This document shows positions 17,488-25,104 of a stretch of DNA of 64,000 bases, piece by piece; the first letter of the stretch is position 1, and every line of letters begins with the position of its first letter. A program made the translations under genes and the position numbers. The stretch lies in the NCBI GenBank assembly GCA_022446885.1, contig JAKVBU010000008.1, positions 1-64,000 on the forward strand. Reading direction: 5' to 3'. The stretch is from Phycisphaerales bacterium (GTDB lineage: Bacteria > Planctomycetota > Phycisphaerae > Phycisphaerales > SM1A02). The notes beneath the pieces were generated by a model that searched no databases, was not told the origin of the DNA, and saw nothing but the letters and a program-made list of their open reading frames with translations.

Positions 17488-17988
17488 TCAGCCTCTGGCC
17501 AACTCGCCCCGCATGGCATAGCGCAGGGCCGCGACTACCTGATCGGTGCTGCGGCAGACGAACAGGGCCGCAGCGTCCACTTCCTTGAGGGCGTGATCCA
17601 GATCAGGGCCGTGCAAGGTGATCAAAGGCGTACCCCCTGCGGCAGCCTGCCCGGCATCGAAGGCGGCATTCCACTGCCGGTACTTGTCGCCAAAGCGAGC
17701 CACCACCAGATCGGCCCGCTCCAGCATTGTGCGGGTGCGCAGTGCGTTGACCGACGCCCCCAGATGATCACGCCAGAATGCGTTGTCGTCGTGGCCTTGG
17801 CAGGGTTCGCCCAGAATCACAGCCCCGCAGTCATCGGAGTCGGCATGCGCCGTGATAGGGGCCAGCCAGTTGATATCCAGTTCGGCCGCAGCGGCACCCT
17901 CGATGATCTGAGTCCGCCAATCGCTGTGGACTTCTCCGGCCAGATAGACCGACCAGGGACCTGGCATCTGGGAAGTGGGCGTTGTCAC
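17488..17988 (-). CDS. YtoQ-family protein
   Basis: 166 residues starting at a GTG that overlaps the greA stop (GTGA), so it should be translated with greA. The opening [17 protein letters not shown] and the middle part [20 protein letters not shown] match the YtoQ family, small proteins with a nucleoside 2-deoxyribosyltransferase-like fold whose biochemical role is unknown. The length is close to the family norm. A role linked to transcription elongation is possible only by position. Confidence 0.8.
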   Translation of the reverse strand: MTTPTSQMPGPWSVYLAGEVHSDWRTQIIEGAAAAELDINWLAPITAHADSDDCGAVILGEPCQGHDDNAFWRDHLGASVNALRTRTMLERADLVVARFGDKYRQWNAAFDAGQAAAGGTPLITLHGPDLDHALKEVDAAALFVCRSTDQVVAALRYAMRGELARG

Positions 17989-18452
17989 GAGACGATTTCG
18001 ACGATCTCGAACGTCTTGGCACCGCGAGGCAGATCGACTCGAATCTGCTCGCCCACGTGCGTCTTCATGAGGGCCTGACCGAGGTTGGAGTTCGACGTGA
18101 CTTCCACATAGTCGAGGTCGTATCGGCCGCTGGCTTCGCCCACGAGCTTGTAGAGATCTTCGTCGTCAGTGGCGATGTCCCGCAGTTTCACGGTTGCGCC
18201 CAGAAAGACCATGTCGGCCGGCACGTCGTCGGTGTCGGCAACAACCGCTGAGGCCAGTCGCTCCTCAAGCAGCTTGATCCGAGCCTCGTTCATGCCCTGA
18301 TCTTCACGAGCGGCGTGGTACTCACCATTCTCCTTGAGATCGCCCAACTCACGGGCCCGCCCAATCCGGTCCGAAATCTCCTTGCGGCGTTTGACGCGAT
18401 CGGAGAGTTCCTCTTCCAGTTTGCTCTTGTCGTCGGCGGTGATGTATTCCAT
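17985..18452 (-). CDS. greA: Transcription elongation factor GreA
   Basis: 155 residues, near the usual 158, from ATG 18452, which has AGAAGGGA before it. The N-terminal coiled coil carries the conserved acidic tip region ([21 protein letters not shown]), which reaches the RNA polymerase active site and stimulates cleavage of backtracked RNA. The C-terminal FKBP-like domain runs from about residue 80. The C-terminus ends FEIVEIVS, close to the typical GreA ending. An upstream in-frame ATG at 18470 is less likely, since it would overlap the ribosome site. Confidence 0.96.
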   Translation of the reverse strand: MEYITADDKSKLEEELSDRVKRRKEISDRIGRARELGDLKENGEYHAAREDQGMNEARIKLLEERLASAVVADTDDVPADMVFLGATVKLRDIATDDEDLYKLVGEASGRYDLDYVEVTSNSNLGQALMKTHVGEQIRVDLPRGAKTFEIVEIVS

Positions 18453-18514
18453 GGGCGGTCCCTTCTGCATCGTTCAGCGTTGCGTCAAGATCTGGTCGAG
18501 GCGGCAACGCGTGT

Positions 18515-18538
18515 GGCGGAGGTCTGACAACCTCCGCC
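18515..18538 (-). terminator. Hairpin between lipoprotein gene and greA
   Basis: GGCGGAGGT and ACCTCCGCC form a nine-base perfect stem with a six-base loop. It lies between the lipoprotein stop (18570) and greA start (18452) on the same strand. There is no T run, so it may be a U-less terminator, a processing site or part of the greA leader. Confidence 0.45.
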
Positions 18539-18569
18539 GGTGCGAGTGTCGCCTGTTTTGGGCTGGAGG

Positions 18570-18947
18570 TCAATCCGTCTGGTGATCGGGGGCCTCGGCG
18601 TCGCTCACGGGCACGTCGAGGCGATCAACAATGGGCGGCTGCCCCGTTCGTTCAAGATTGACCGTGAGTTTCACCGGCCCATGGGTGCCCGCTGGTGGCG
18701 CCACCATGTCGACTCGCAGGTACTCATCTGCGGACACCATCTCAACTGATGCCGATTCGCCTGTATTGCACAGCACTTTGGGTGCGGCCATGACTTGGTC
18801 GCCCCTGGTCAGTTTGACCGACACGAGAATCTGGTCACTATTTTGGCGCTGCGCTGTGGCGGACGTCTCAATGCGTTTGGTGGGTGTGCAACCAACGACA
18901 CACAGCGTCATGAGCAGCGCCAGTGCTGATGCGGTTCGTTCGAGCAT
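18570..18947 (-). CDS. Small lipoprotein, unknown function
   Basis: 125 residues from ATG 18947, opening with a lipoprotein signal (LALLMTLCVVGC, lipid on the Cys). The mature part is a single beta-rich domain (DQILVSVKLTRGD, APKVLCNTGESASVEM, GPVKLTVNLERTG). The repeated phrase of a value being returned in high-order strands resembles the secretin-type short domains seen in planctomycetal lipoproteins, but I cannot assign a family. The longer frame to 19238 overlaps the divergent asparaginase gene and is rejected. TACACT six bases before the ATG supports this start. Confidence 0.75.
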   Translation of the reverse strand: MLERTASALALLMTLCVVGCTPTKRIETSATAQRQNSDQILVSVKLTRGDQVMAAPKVLCNTGESASVEMVSADEYLRVDMVAPPAGTHGPVKLTVNLERTGQPPIVDRLDVPVSDAEAPDHQTD

Positions 18948-18953
18948 GGATCC

Positions 18954-18959
18954 AGTGTA
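18954..18959 (-). promoter_or_regulatory. -10-like TACACT, leaderless start of lipoprotein gene
   Basis: Minus-strand TACACT, six bases (GGATCC), ATG 18947. It shares two bases with the rightward hexamer at 18958. Confidence 0.55.
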
Positions 18960-18963
18960 GGCT
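18958..18963 (+). promoter_or_regulatory. -10-like TAGGCT, leaderless start of asparaginase-family gene
   Basis: TAGGCT, six bases (CCTCGT), ATG 18970. It overlaps the leftward hexamer 18954-18959, so polymerase should not be able to occupy both at once. Confidence 0.55.
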
Positions 18964-18969
18964 CCTCGT

Positions 18970-19899
18970 ATGTCAGGCGAGATCATCGTTTCAACTTGGT
19001 CATTCGGTCGTCGTGGGCATGATGCCGCGTGGGGTGCGTTGGTCGATGGGGGATCATCACTGGACGCGGTGGAGAAGGTATGCCGAGTCGCCGAAGACGA
19101 TCCGGAGATCGATTCGGTTGGGTGGGGCGGACGGCCGGATCGAGATGGTCGCATGACGCTCGATGGTTGCATCATGCTCGATCCACGGCAGTGTGGTTCG
19201 GTGGCATGTGTCGAGCGGCATCGCCACCCGGTATCCATGGCGCGGCAGGTGATGGAACGAACTGATCACGTCATGCTCGTGGGGCCGCTGGCGGATGACT
19301 TCGCCAACGCGTGCGGCATGCCCGAGGAACCGCTGCTGGCGCCTTCTGCCAGAGCTGCGTTCGACGCTCGCCAAGTTGGTGATGGTGGGGCAGGGGGGGC
19401 AGGTGCGCCGCCGATAGACAGCCCATCTGGCGCCCTCTTTCCTGACGAACAACGCTGGCGTCATCACGACACCATTGGAACATTGGCGATCGATGGTCGA
19501 GGTGTACTTGCCGGTGCCTGCTCCACGAGCGGTATGGCATGGAAGGTGCCTGGGCGCGTGGGCGACTCTCCCATCATCGGGCATGGGTTGTATGTGCGGC
19601 CGCAGGTTGGGGCTGCCACCGGTACGGGGACCGGGGAACTGGTCATGGGTGAGTGCGGGTCGTTTCTGGCAGTCGAACGCATGGCCATGGGTGACTCGCC
19701 GACTGAGGCATGTGTACATGTGCTGAAGCGCATTCTCGATGCCGGCCCCATCGAGTCTCATGAGACGGTGGCGATGCTGGCACTGCGTGAGGATGGTGTG
19801 TGGGGTTCCGCTTCGATCCGTCCGGGATACCGCACCAGTGTGCGCAGGCATGATCAGGACGAAGCGCTTGAGCCCCACGTCGTGCTGCTGGAGCGCTGA
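18970..19899 (+). CDS. Aspartylglucosaminidase / isoaspartyl peptidase family Ntn hydrolase
   Basis: 309 residues of the asparaginase-2 family, which cleave themselves into two chains and hydrolyse Asn-linked sugars or isoaspartyl bonds. The cleavage site and nucleophile are visible in HHDTIGTLAID, where the Thr of HDTIG becomes the new N-terminus. Substrate-pocket motifs follow: GRVGDSPIIG and GTGTGE. The start has no signal peptide, so it probably acts in the cytoplasm; true glycosylasparaginases of eukaryotes are lysosomal. HDTIG and GDSPI favour the glycosylasparaginase branch. The Ppx/GppA gene follows after two bases, so they share an mRNA. Confidence 0.88.
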   Translation: MSGEIIVSTWSFGRRGHDAAWGALVDGGSSLDAVEKVCRVAEDDPEIDSVGWGGRPDRDGRMTLDGCIMLDPRQCGSVACVERHRHPVSMARQVMERTDHVMLVGPLADDFANACGMPEEPLLAPSARAAFDARQVGDGGAGGAGAPPIDSPSGALFPDEQRWRHHDTIGTLAIDGRGVLAGACSTSGMAWKVPGRVGDSPIIGHGLYVRPQVGAATGTGTGELVMGECGSFLAVERMAMGDSPTEACVHVLKRILDAGPIESHETVAMLALREDGVWGSASIRPGYRTSVRRHDQDEALEPHVVLLER

Positions 19900-19901
19900 G
19901 C

Positions 19902-20831
19902 GTGCGGGTCGCTGCCATCGATCTGGGAAGCAACAGTGTCAAGCTGTCAATCGGTGACGTAGAGGGCGCTCAGGTGCGGGTGATCGAGTCTGATCGCGTT
20001 CTGTTGCAACTTGGGCGGCTCGTGGCGGCGACGGGCCTGATTGGGCCCGAAGCGATTGAGGCTGCAGCTGCCACCGTCGCCGCCATGGCTACGAGGGCTC
20101 GACTGGCGGGCTGTCGCCGCATCGACGTTGTAGGCACGAGCGCCGCCCGTGAGGCCGCCGATGGTGCAACATTGCAGGCGGCCGTTTCTGCAGCGGGAGG
20201 TGTGCCCATGCGGGTGCTCAGCGGCCTTGACGAGGCGCACCTGGTGTCGCGTTCCGTGGAGGTTGCCCATGGCATGCCTCTAGGAACTGCGGTGCTCTTT
20301 GATGTGGGGGGGGCAAGTACCGAGATTGTCCGAATAGACGCAGGCCTCGTGGTTGATCAATGCTCGTTGCCCCTGGGCGCGGCTCGGCTGGCCCAGCAGC
20401 ATGGTCTCACGTCTGCCTCGCCGCCGGGCTCTGATGTTCTGGCTGCCCTCGACGAGTCGATTGCAGCTGAACTCGATGCCCTCGAACCAGCAGGAGTGAC
20501 ACAGGCGGTTGGATGCGGCGGAACAGTGACGGCGTTGGCACTGCTCAATCATCAGGGTTTCGACGCGTCAGGTTGTGCTTCAGAGGCCCTGTCGAGCATC
20601 GATGGAGTGACGCTTGAGTTGGAGGCCATCGTTGAGTTGACCGACCGTCTGTCCTCGGTCAGCCTGCGTGAACGAATGCAGTTGACCGGTTTGGAAGAAG
20701 GGCGGGCCGCCATCCTCCCAACTGGCGGGCGGTTGCTGTGGCGACTCATGGAGCGGTTGGGCGTGTCGAGTGCAGTGGTGCACGAGCAGGGCATCCGTAC
20801 AGGTCTGTTGGCAGACTTGGCAGCCCGCTGA
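19902..20831 (+). CDS. Ppx/GppA family exopolyphosphatase
   Basis: 309 residues beginning at a GTG two bases after the upstream stop; GGAG in the end of that gene serves as ribosome site. Actin-like ATPase-fold motifs are clear: AAIDLGSNSVKLSIG (phosphate 1), VLFDVGGASTEIV (phosphate 2), and VGCGGTVTALAL. The family hydrolyses polyphosphate or pppGpp. Only the two N-terminal domains are present; the HD-like C-terminal extension of E. coli Ppx is absent, as in the short form of many bacteria. Substrate preference cannot be read from the sequence. Confidence 0.9.
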   Translation: MRVAAIDLGSNSVKLSIGDVEGAQVRVIESDRVLLQLGRLVAATGLIGPEAIEAAAATVAAMATRARLAGCRRIDVVGTSAAREAADGATLQAAVSAAGGVPMRVLSGLDEAHLVSRSVEVAHGMPLGTAVLFDVGGASTEIVRIDAGLVVDQCSLPLGAARLAQQHGLTSASPPGSDVLAALDESIAAELDALEPAGVTQAVGCGGTVTALALLNHQGFDASGCASEALSSIDGVTLELEAIVELTDRLSSVSLRERMQLTGLEEGRAAILPTGGRLLWRLMERLGVSSAVVHEQGIRTGLLADLAAR

Positions 20832-20855
20832 GGTGCCCGCTTCGGGATCGAAGCG

Positions 20856-21434
20856 TCAGAGCGGATGGAATGGTCGTGTGGGCGCGGGCTCCAGATGGAT
20901 GCCGTCGGATCCGACCGGACAAACCTGCAGGCAGGTGCCACAGCCTGTGCAGTGAGACTCGTCGATGCGTGGTCGTGACCCCGGATCGTGCGTGATGGCG
21001 CCTTCAACAGGGCAGGCATCGGCGCAGACAATGCACGGCTCACCTTGCCAAGCCAGGCAGCCTCCTTCATGCACCTGCACCAGCGCCATGCGCACCGGCA
21101 GTTCATGGCGTAAGACGCCAGGCTCACAGGCTTGGATACAGGGCGTGTCTTCGCACATGACGCAGGCTTGAATCGCCGCGTCGATGTAGGGCGTCCCTTC
21201 TCGCCTTGGGCCGAACGTGTTGTCAGCGATTCGGATCGCCTTGGGCGGGCACGCATCGGAGCAGGCGTCGCAGCGCGTACATGCCGCGAGGAATTGCCCT
21301 TCGGCGACTGCGCCCGGCGGTCGCTGAAGTACCTCAAGTGATCGATCCGGCCCAGCGGCACGTGCCATGCGGGCCGCGGTCTCCTGACCACGGCGCAGCG
21401 CCCCTCGAAAGAAGTCTCGGCGGCTGACGGACAT
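20856..21434 (-). CDS. Tat-exported 4Fe-4S ferredoxin-type protein (NapF/NapG-like)
   Basis: 192 residues. The N-terminus SRRDFFRGALRRG is a twin-arginine motif, though the hydrophobic part is short, so export is likely but not certain. Four cysteine clusters that can hold 4Fe-4S centres follow: CTRCDACSDACPP, CVMCEDTPCIQACEPG, CIVCADACPVEG and CTGCGTCLQVCPVG. The arrangement matches NapF/NapG-type electron carriers. No nitrate reductase or other redox enzyme gene is nearby, so the partner is unknown. TACCAT stands six bases before the ATG. Confidence 0.85.
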   Translation of the reverse strand: MSVSRRDFFRGALRRGQETAARMARAAGPDRSLEVLQRPPGAVAEGQFLAACTRCDACSDACPPKAIRIADNTFGPRREGTPYIDAAIQACVMCEDTPCIQACEPGVLRHELPVRMALVQVHEGGCLAWQGEPCIVCADACPVEGAITHDPGSRPRIDESHCTGCGTCLQVCPVGSDGIHLEPAPTRPFHPL

Positions 21435-21440
21435 GCTCCG

Positions 21441-21446
21441 ATGGTA
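21441..21446 (-). promoter_or_regulatory. -10-like TACCAT, leaderless start of ferredoxin-type gene
   Basis: Minus-strand TACCAT, six bases (CGGAGC), ATG 21434. The CGGAG in the spacer is too close to the ATG to act as a normal ribosome site. Confidence 0.5.
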
Positions 21447-21485
21447 GCGATCGACCCCAAACGCAACGCTATGCTCTGATCCAAG

Positions 21486-22817
21486 ATGCTCAATCGCGCC
21501 GTCTGCCTTGAAGCTCCCGCCGATGAATTCTCTGCCTGGCCTGGCGGCCGAGTCACGGCTTGGCTCGCCTGGACAGCACCTGCCCTCTACTTTCTATTTG
21601 AGTTTCTGGTGCGGGTGCTGCCCAGCGTCATCGAGCCTCAATTGCAGTCCGAAGTGCACGCCACTGGGGCTCAATTCGGATTCAACATGGGCCTGTACTA
21701 CCTGGCCTATGCCCCCATGCAACTGGTCGTGGGCGTACTGCTGGATCGATTTGGAGGCCGTGGTCCACTGACCACATCGTCGATCGCACTTGCCGGAGGC
21801 TGTGTGCTCTTTGCCCTGGCCACGTCGATTGGCTGGATGGGCGCTGGCAGGTTTTTGATGGGGTTCGGGTCGGCCTTCGCCTATGTGGGCGCGATCTATG
21901 TGGCCACCTCCTGGTTCCCTCGCAAGCGGCTCGCACTCATCGCCGGGTTGACCGCGGCACTGGGCATGCTTGGAGCTGTTGCCGGACAGATCGTTGTGGG
22001 TTTGTTGCTGGAGACAACGCCTTGGCGAACAGCCATGTGGGCTTGTGCAGGCACGGCACTTGCGCTTGCTGTGTGCATGTGGATGTTGATACCTGATCGA
22101 CCGGCATACATCACTCGTCGCATTTGCGACTGTAGAGAGGCAGCTGGCGGGACACTGCGTGGTGCACTGGGGAGTGTGTTGGGACGTGGCGTCAACTGGT
22201 TGCTCGCACTCATCACAGGCTTGATGTTTCTGCCCATCGGTGTGTTTGCCTCACTCTGGGGCGACCGATTTCTCGAATCCGGGCTGGGCATGGCACACCA
22301 GAGTGCGACCCAGGCCGACTCGATGATCTATGTCGGGTTGGGTGTTTCCGCACCTTTGATGGGCTGGTGGACGGACCGCACTGGCCGACGGATGGGCACC
22401 ATGCGAATCGGCACAGCCTTGATGCTCATTTCAATGCTGCTTCAGTTCTACGTGGTTACACCTGAGACGGCCGGATGGTCGTGGGTGTTGTTGTTCCTGA
22501 TGGGCTTCGGCGGCGGCTCGCTCATTTTGGGCTTTCCCTTGGCCATCGAGCGCAATCCCGCCCACGCACGAGGGCTGTCGATGGCATTCCTCAATTGCGG
22601 GCAGATGGGGCTCGTCTTCTTTGGTCAGTGGGTCACAGGACTGCTGTTCGACCTCGTGGCAGGCTCCGGTGATGACGTTGTCTACACGCTCTCCGATGCC
22701 CGAAAGGCCTTTTTGATGCTGCCAGTAGCAGTCGCACTGGCGTTGGGGCTGCAGTTCTTGATCCCTACAGGGCACCAAGGCAGCGATTCGGTGGCCAAGG
22801 GCGTCATCGCACATTGA
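21486..22817 (+). CDS. Major facilitator superfamily transporter
   Basis: 443 residues with about twelve membrane segments in two halves split by a soluble loop near residues 200-225. The MFS signature after helix 2 is present as GVLLDRFGGRGP, and its counterpart in the second half is GWWTDRTGRRMGT. It would move a small solute using the proton gradient across the inner membrane. The substrate is not recognisable, and the divergent ferredoxin-type gene gives no clue. TATGCT lies ten bases before the ATG, a slightly long version of the leaderless pattern. Confidence 0.9.
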   Translation: MLNRAVCLEAPADEFSAWPGGRVTAWLAWTAPALYFLFEFLVRVLPSVIEPQLQSEVHATGAQFGFNMGLYYLAYAPMQLVVGVLLDRFGGRGPLTTSSIALAGGCVLFALATSIGWMGAGRFLMGFGSAFAYVGAIYVATSWFPRKRLALIAGLTAALGMLGAVAGQIVVGLLLETTPWRTAMWACAGTALALAVCMWMLIPDRPAYITRRICDCREAAGGTLRGALGSVLGRGVNWLLALITGLMFLPIGVFASLWGDRFLESGLGMAHQSATQADSMIYVGLGVSAPLMGWWTDRTGRRMGTMRIGTALMLISMLLQFYVVTPETAGWSWVLLFLMGFGGGSLILGFPLAIERNPAHARGLSMAFLNCGQMGLVFFGQWVTGLLFDLVAGSGDDVVYTLSDARKAFLMLPVAVALALGLQFLIPTGHQGSDSVAKGVIAH

Positions 22818-22877
22818 CATCAGGCCTTCAGCGGGCACACTGGTAGTGGGGGATGACGCGCGAAAGAGGACTGCTCC

Positions 22878-24329
22878 ATGCTTGTCTCCACATTGATGTT
22901 GCCGATTCTGGGGTTGTCGCTGTCAGCCACGCCTGAGCATGAAGTGCCTGTTCGGCTCACCTCGGTGCGAACGCTGGAGGTCGTGATTTCGCCTTCCACA
23001 TCGAGCGCCGTCGTCCGGTCAGGCGTCCGCAATTGCCCTCAGGAGATTGCCACACACACCGATTCAGACTTCGGCCCTGGCGAGTACATCGTGCAGGCCG
23101 GATTCGAGCAGCAGGAGGCGGCGGCGGCGTCATACCTGTTGCCAGCCTCCGCCTTTCCGATTCACTTCAACAGCGCCGAGATTCTCTTCGCAACCGCAGG
23201 GGCGACGACCCAGACCACGACGGAGTGGTCATTTGAACTGTGGGCAGGCGATCCTGGTAACGGCACTCTGATGCACACGTTCGCCTCGGACGGTTCCATC
23301 ATTCCCCATCTGGTGATGCCTCCAGGAACGACCGGCACGATCGTGCAGTTGGTGATCGATCCGGGCGATCCCGAGCAGATCTTCATCGACGACAACGGCT
23401 CCCACACATACACGGTTGCATTTCGGATCGAAGCCCACCATACGCCCGGGTATCCGTGTGTCGAGCCACCCAGCCAGACTCAAAACGCATTTCCGACGAC
23501 CGACATGTCGGGTGTTGCTTCGATGAGTGGCAACTGGATTGACGCCATCGATGGTGCGTTCTGTTTCTGTGGAGTGGGGTGGTTCTCATTCGGTTCATTC
23601 CCCTCAATCTGCACCCCGTCGGGAGACTGGGTGCTGCGATCCACTTTCACGCCTTGGGAGTGCAACGCGGCCGAGGGGGCCTGCTGTTTTGACGACGGGT
23701 CATGTCAGACGCACACCGAGGTCAATTGCGTGACGCTCGATGGGACGTTTGCGGGTGCCGGCATTGATTGCGACGCGGCCGATTGTCAGGCTGCTCCAGG
23801 GGCATGCTGCGTCGAGGCGACCGGGGCCTGCCTGGAGGTGGACGAGGTCACGTGCACAGGATTCGGAGGCGAGTTCCACCCCGACGAGAGTTGTTCAACA
23901 TTTGTGTGCTTCCCTGAAGGCGCCTGCTGCCTTGCAGACGGCAATTGCACCGGGCCGGTCTCAGATGAAGTGTGCACCGGATTCGGTGGCATGTTCATGG
24001 GAGACGGTAGTGACTGTTCCGTGGTGGACTGCCCGGATCCAGTGGGCTGGTGTTGCGCCGATGACGGGTTCTGCGCCGATCTGAATGAGGGGCAGTGCTT
24101 CCTCTTCGATGGCGTGTGGGGAGGTGCTGGAACCAGTTGTGACGATCCTGATGCGTGCGGTCAGACTGATTGTCCCGGCGATGTAGACGGCAACGGGCAA
24201 GTTGACGTAGACGACATTCTGGTCATCATTTCCAACTGGGATTCCAGTGGTGAGGGCGATGCCAATGGGGACGGCACAGTTGATGTCAACGATCTGCTGA
24301 TGGTGATCGGAAACTACGGCGACTGCTGA
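22878..24329 (+). CDS. Secreted cysteine-rich repeat protein with dockerin-like tag
   Basis: 483 residues starting eight bases after AAAGAGGA. A signal peptide is followed by a beta-rich domain (residues 60-250) that I do not recognise. From about 265 there are four to five copies of a roughly 45-residue repeat of the form GACC...G.C......C...GG.F.G.G..C....C (GACCFDDGSC, GACCVEATGACL, GACCLADGNC, GWCCADDGFC), rich in disulfide candidates. It ends with two dockerin-like units (GDVDGNGQVDVDDILVIISN, GDANGDGTVDVNDLLMVIGN) and YGDC. The GACC repeat is, as far as I remember, common in Phycisphaerae surface proteins and has no assigned function. It faces the tagged gene at 24334 with only four bases between. 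Confidence 0.8.
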   Translation: MLVSTLMLPILGLSLSATPEHEVPVRLTSVRTLEVVISPSTSSAVVRSGVRNCPQEIATHTDSDFGPGEYIVQAGFEQQEAAAASYLLPASAFPIHFNSAEILFATAGATTQTTTEWSFELWAGDPGNGTLMHTFASDGSIIPHLVMPPGTTGTIVQLVIDPGDPEQIFIDDNGSHTYTVAFRIEAHHTPGYPCVEPPSQTQNAFPTTDMSGVASMSGNWIDAIDGAFCFCGVGWFSFGSFPSICTPSGDWVLRSTFTPWECNAAEGACCFDDGSCQTHTEVNCVTLDGTFAGAGIDCDAADCQAAPGACCVEATGACLEVDEVTCTGFGGEFHPDESCSTFVCFPEGACCLADGNCTGPVSDEVCTGFGGMFMGDGSDCSVVDCPDPVGWCCADDGFCADLNEGQCFLFDGVWGGAGTSCDDPDACGQTDCPGDVDGNGQVDVDDILVIISNWDSSGEGDANGDGTVDVNDLLMVIGNYGDC

Positions 24330-24333
24330 GCCC

Positions 24334-25032
24334 TCAGGATTGAGCGATCCGGAGTCTTCGCCGTCGTCGTCTTGAGCCCATGCAGATGAGCATGGCCATC
24401 CAAGCTGGGGCTGCAGGGATCTCGACCACCTCGAATGAGAGATCGATGCGATCCTCTTGATCGAAGTGCATCGTTTCGACCACACCCCATCCGCCAGCGG
24501 CATCGAGAATCTGCAGCACGGGCGTATTGAGATTGTCCTGAATACCGCCCACATCGAAGATCGAGAGCGATGCCATGGAACCTGCTTGCAGACCGGTCCA
24601 GGCCAAGGCGACGCAGTCCATGCCGTGAGTCCACTGCAGGGTGCCCGTGCCCATCAACCCTTCAGGGAGGTTGTATTCGTACCACCAACCTCCTGCTTCG
24701 TAGTTGACGAGCAAGTCGCCGGGGCCTTCCAGCACCGTCTCAACGCCGGCTGCCACCGATGGGCCGGGAATCGGCCCTGGCGCATCCATGAGCAGCACGA
24801 CGGTGAGGCCCTGCTGAGTGTTGAGCGTGAACATTGTGAAGTGCCCTTGGGCATCTACCTCAGCCGCATTCAGCAGCGCTACCGTGTCCTGCAAATCCTG
24901 ATCTGAGAAGACACCGTCCGCCAGCAGCATCGGCATGTCCTGCGCCCCAATGGACACGCTGGAGTCGGGCGTGTGCACCTGAACCATGCTGGCCGGCGCC
25001 CACAGTGGACAGAGGATGAGTGTTGCGAGCAC
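24334..25032 (-). CDS. Secreted protein with PEP-CTERM-like C-terminal sorting tail
   Basis: 232 residues from a GTG at 25032 with AAGGAAGG ahead. A signal peptide starts the protein and a beta-rich domain fills residues 25-200; no family recognised. The end has the three-part layout of a sorting signal: a short motif EIPAAPAWMA, a hydrophobic stretch (WMAMLICMG) and a basic tail (SRRRRRRLRI). This matches the IPAPGALALL..RRRR type tails common in planctomycetes, processed by an exosortase-like system or a variant. The hydrophobic part is short, so anchoring efficiency is uncertain. Confidence 0.72.
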   Translation of the reverse strand: MLATLILCPLWAPASMVQVHTPDSSVSIGAQDMPMLLADGVFSDQDLQDTVALLNAAEVDAQGHFTMFTLNTQQGLTVVLLMDAPGPIPGPSVAAGVETVLEGPGDLLVNYEAGGWWYEYNLPEGLMGTGTLQWTHGMDCVALAWTGLQAGSMASLSIFDVGGIQDNLNTPVLQILDAAGGWGVVETMHFDQEDRIDLSFEVVEIPAAPAWMAMLICMGSRRRRRRLRIAQS

Positions 25033-25104
25033 TGGGCTGACCTTCCTTCTTCGGGCCTACCCTAGTGTCAACGGGGGCGTTGTTCGAGTCTGAAGTGTCA
25101 GTTG

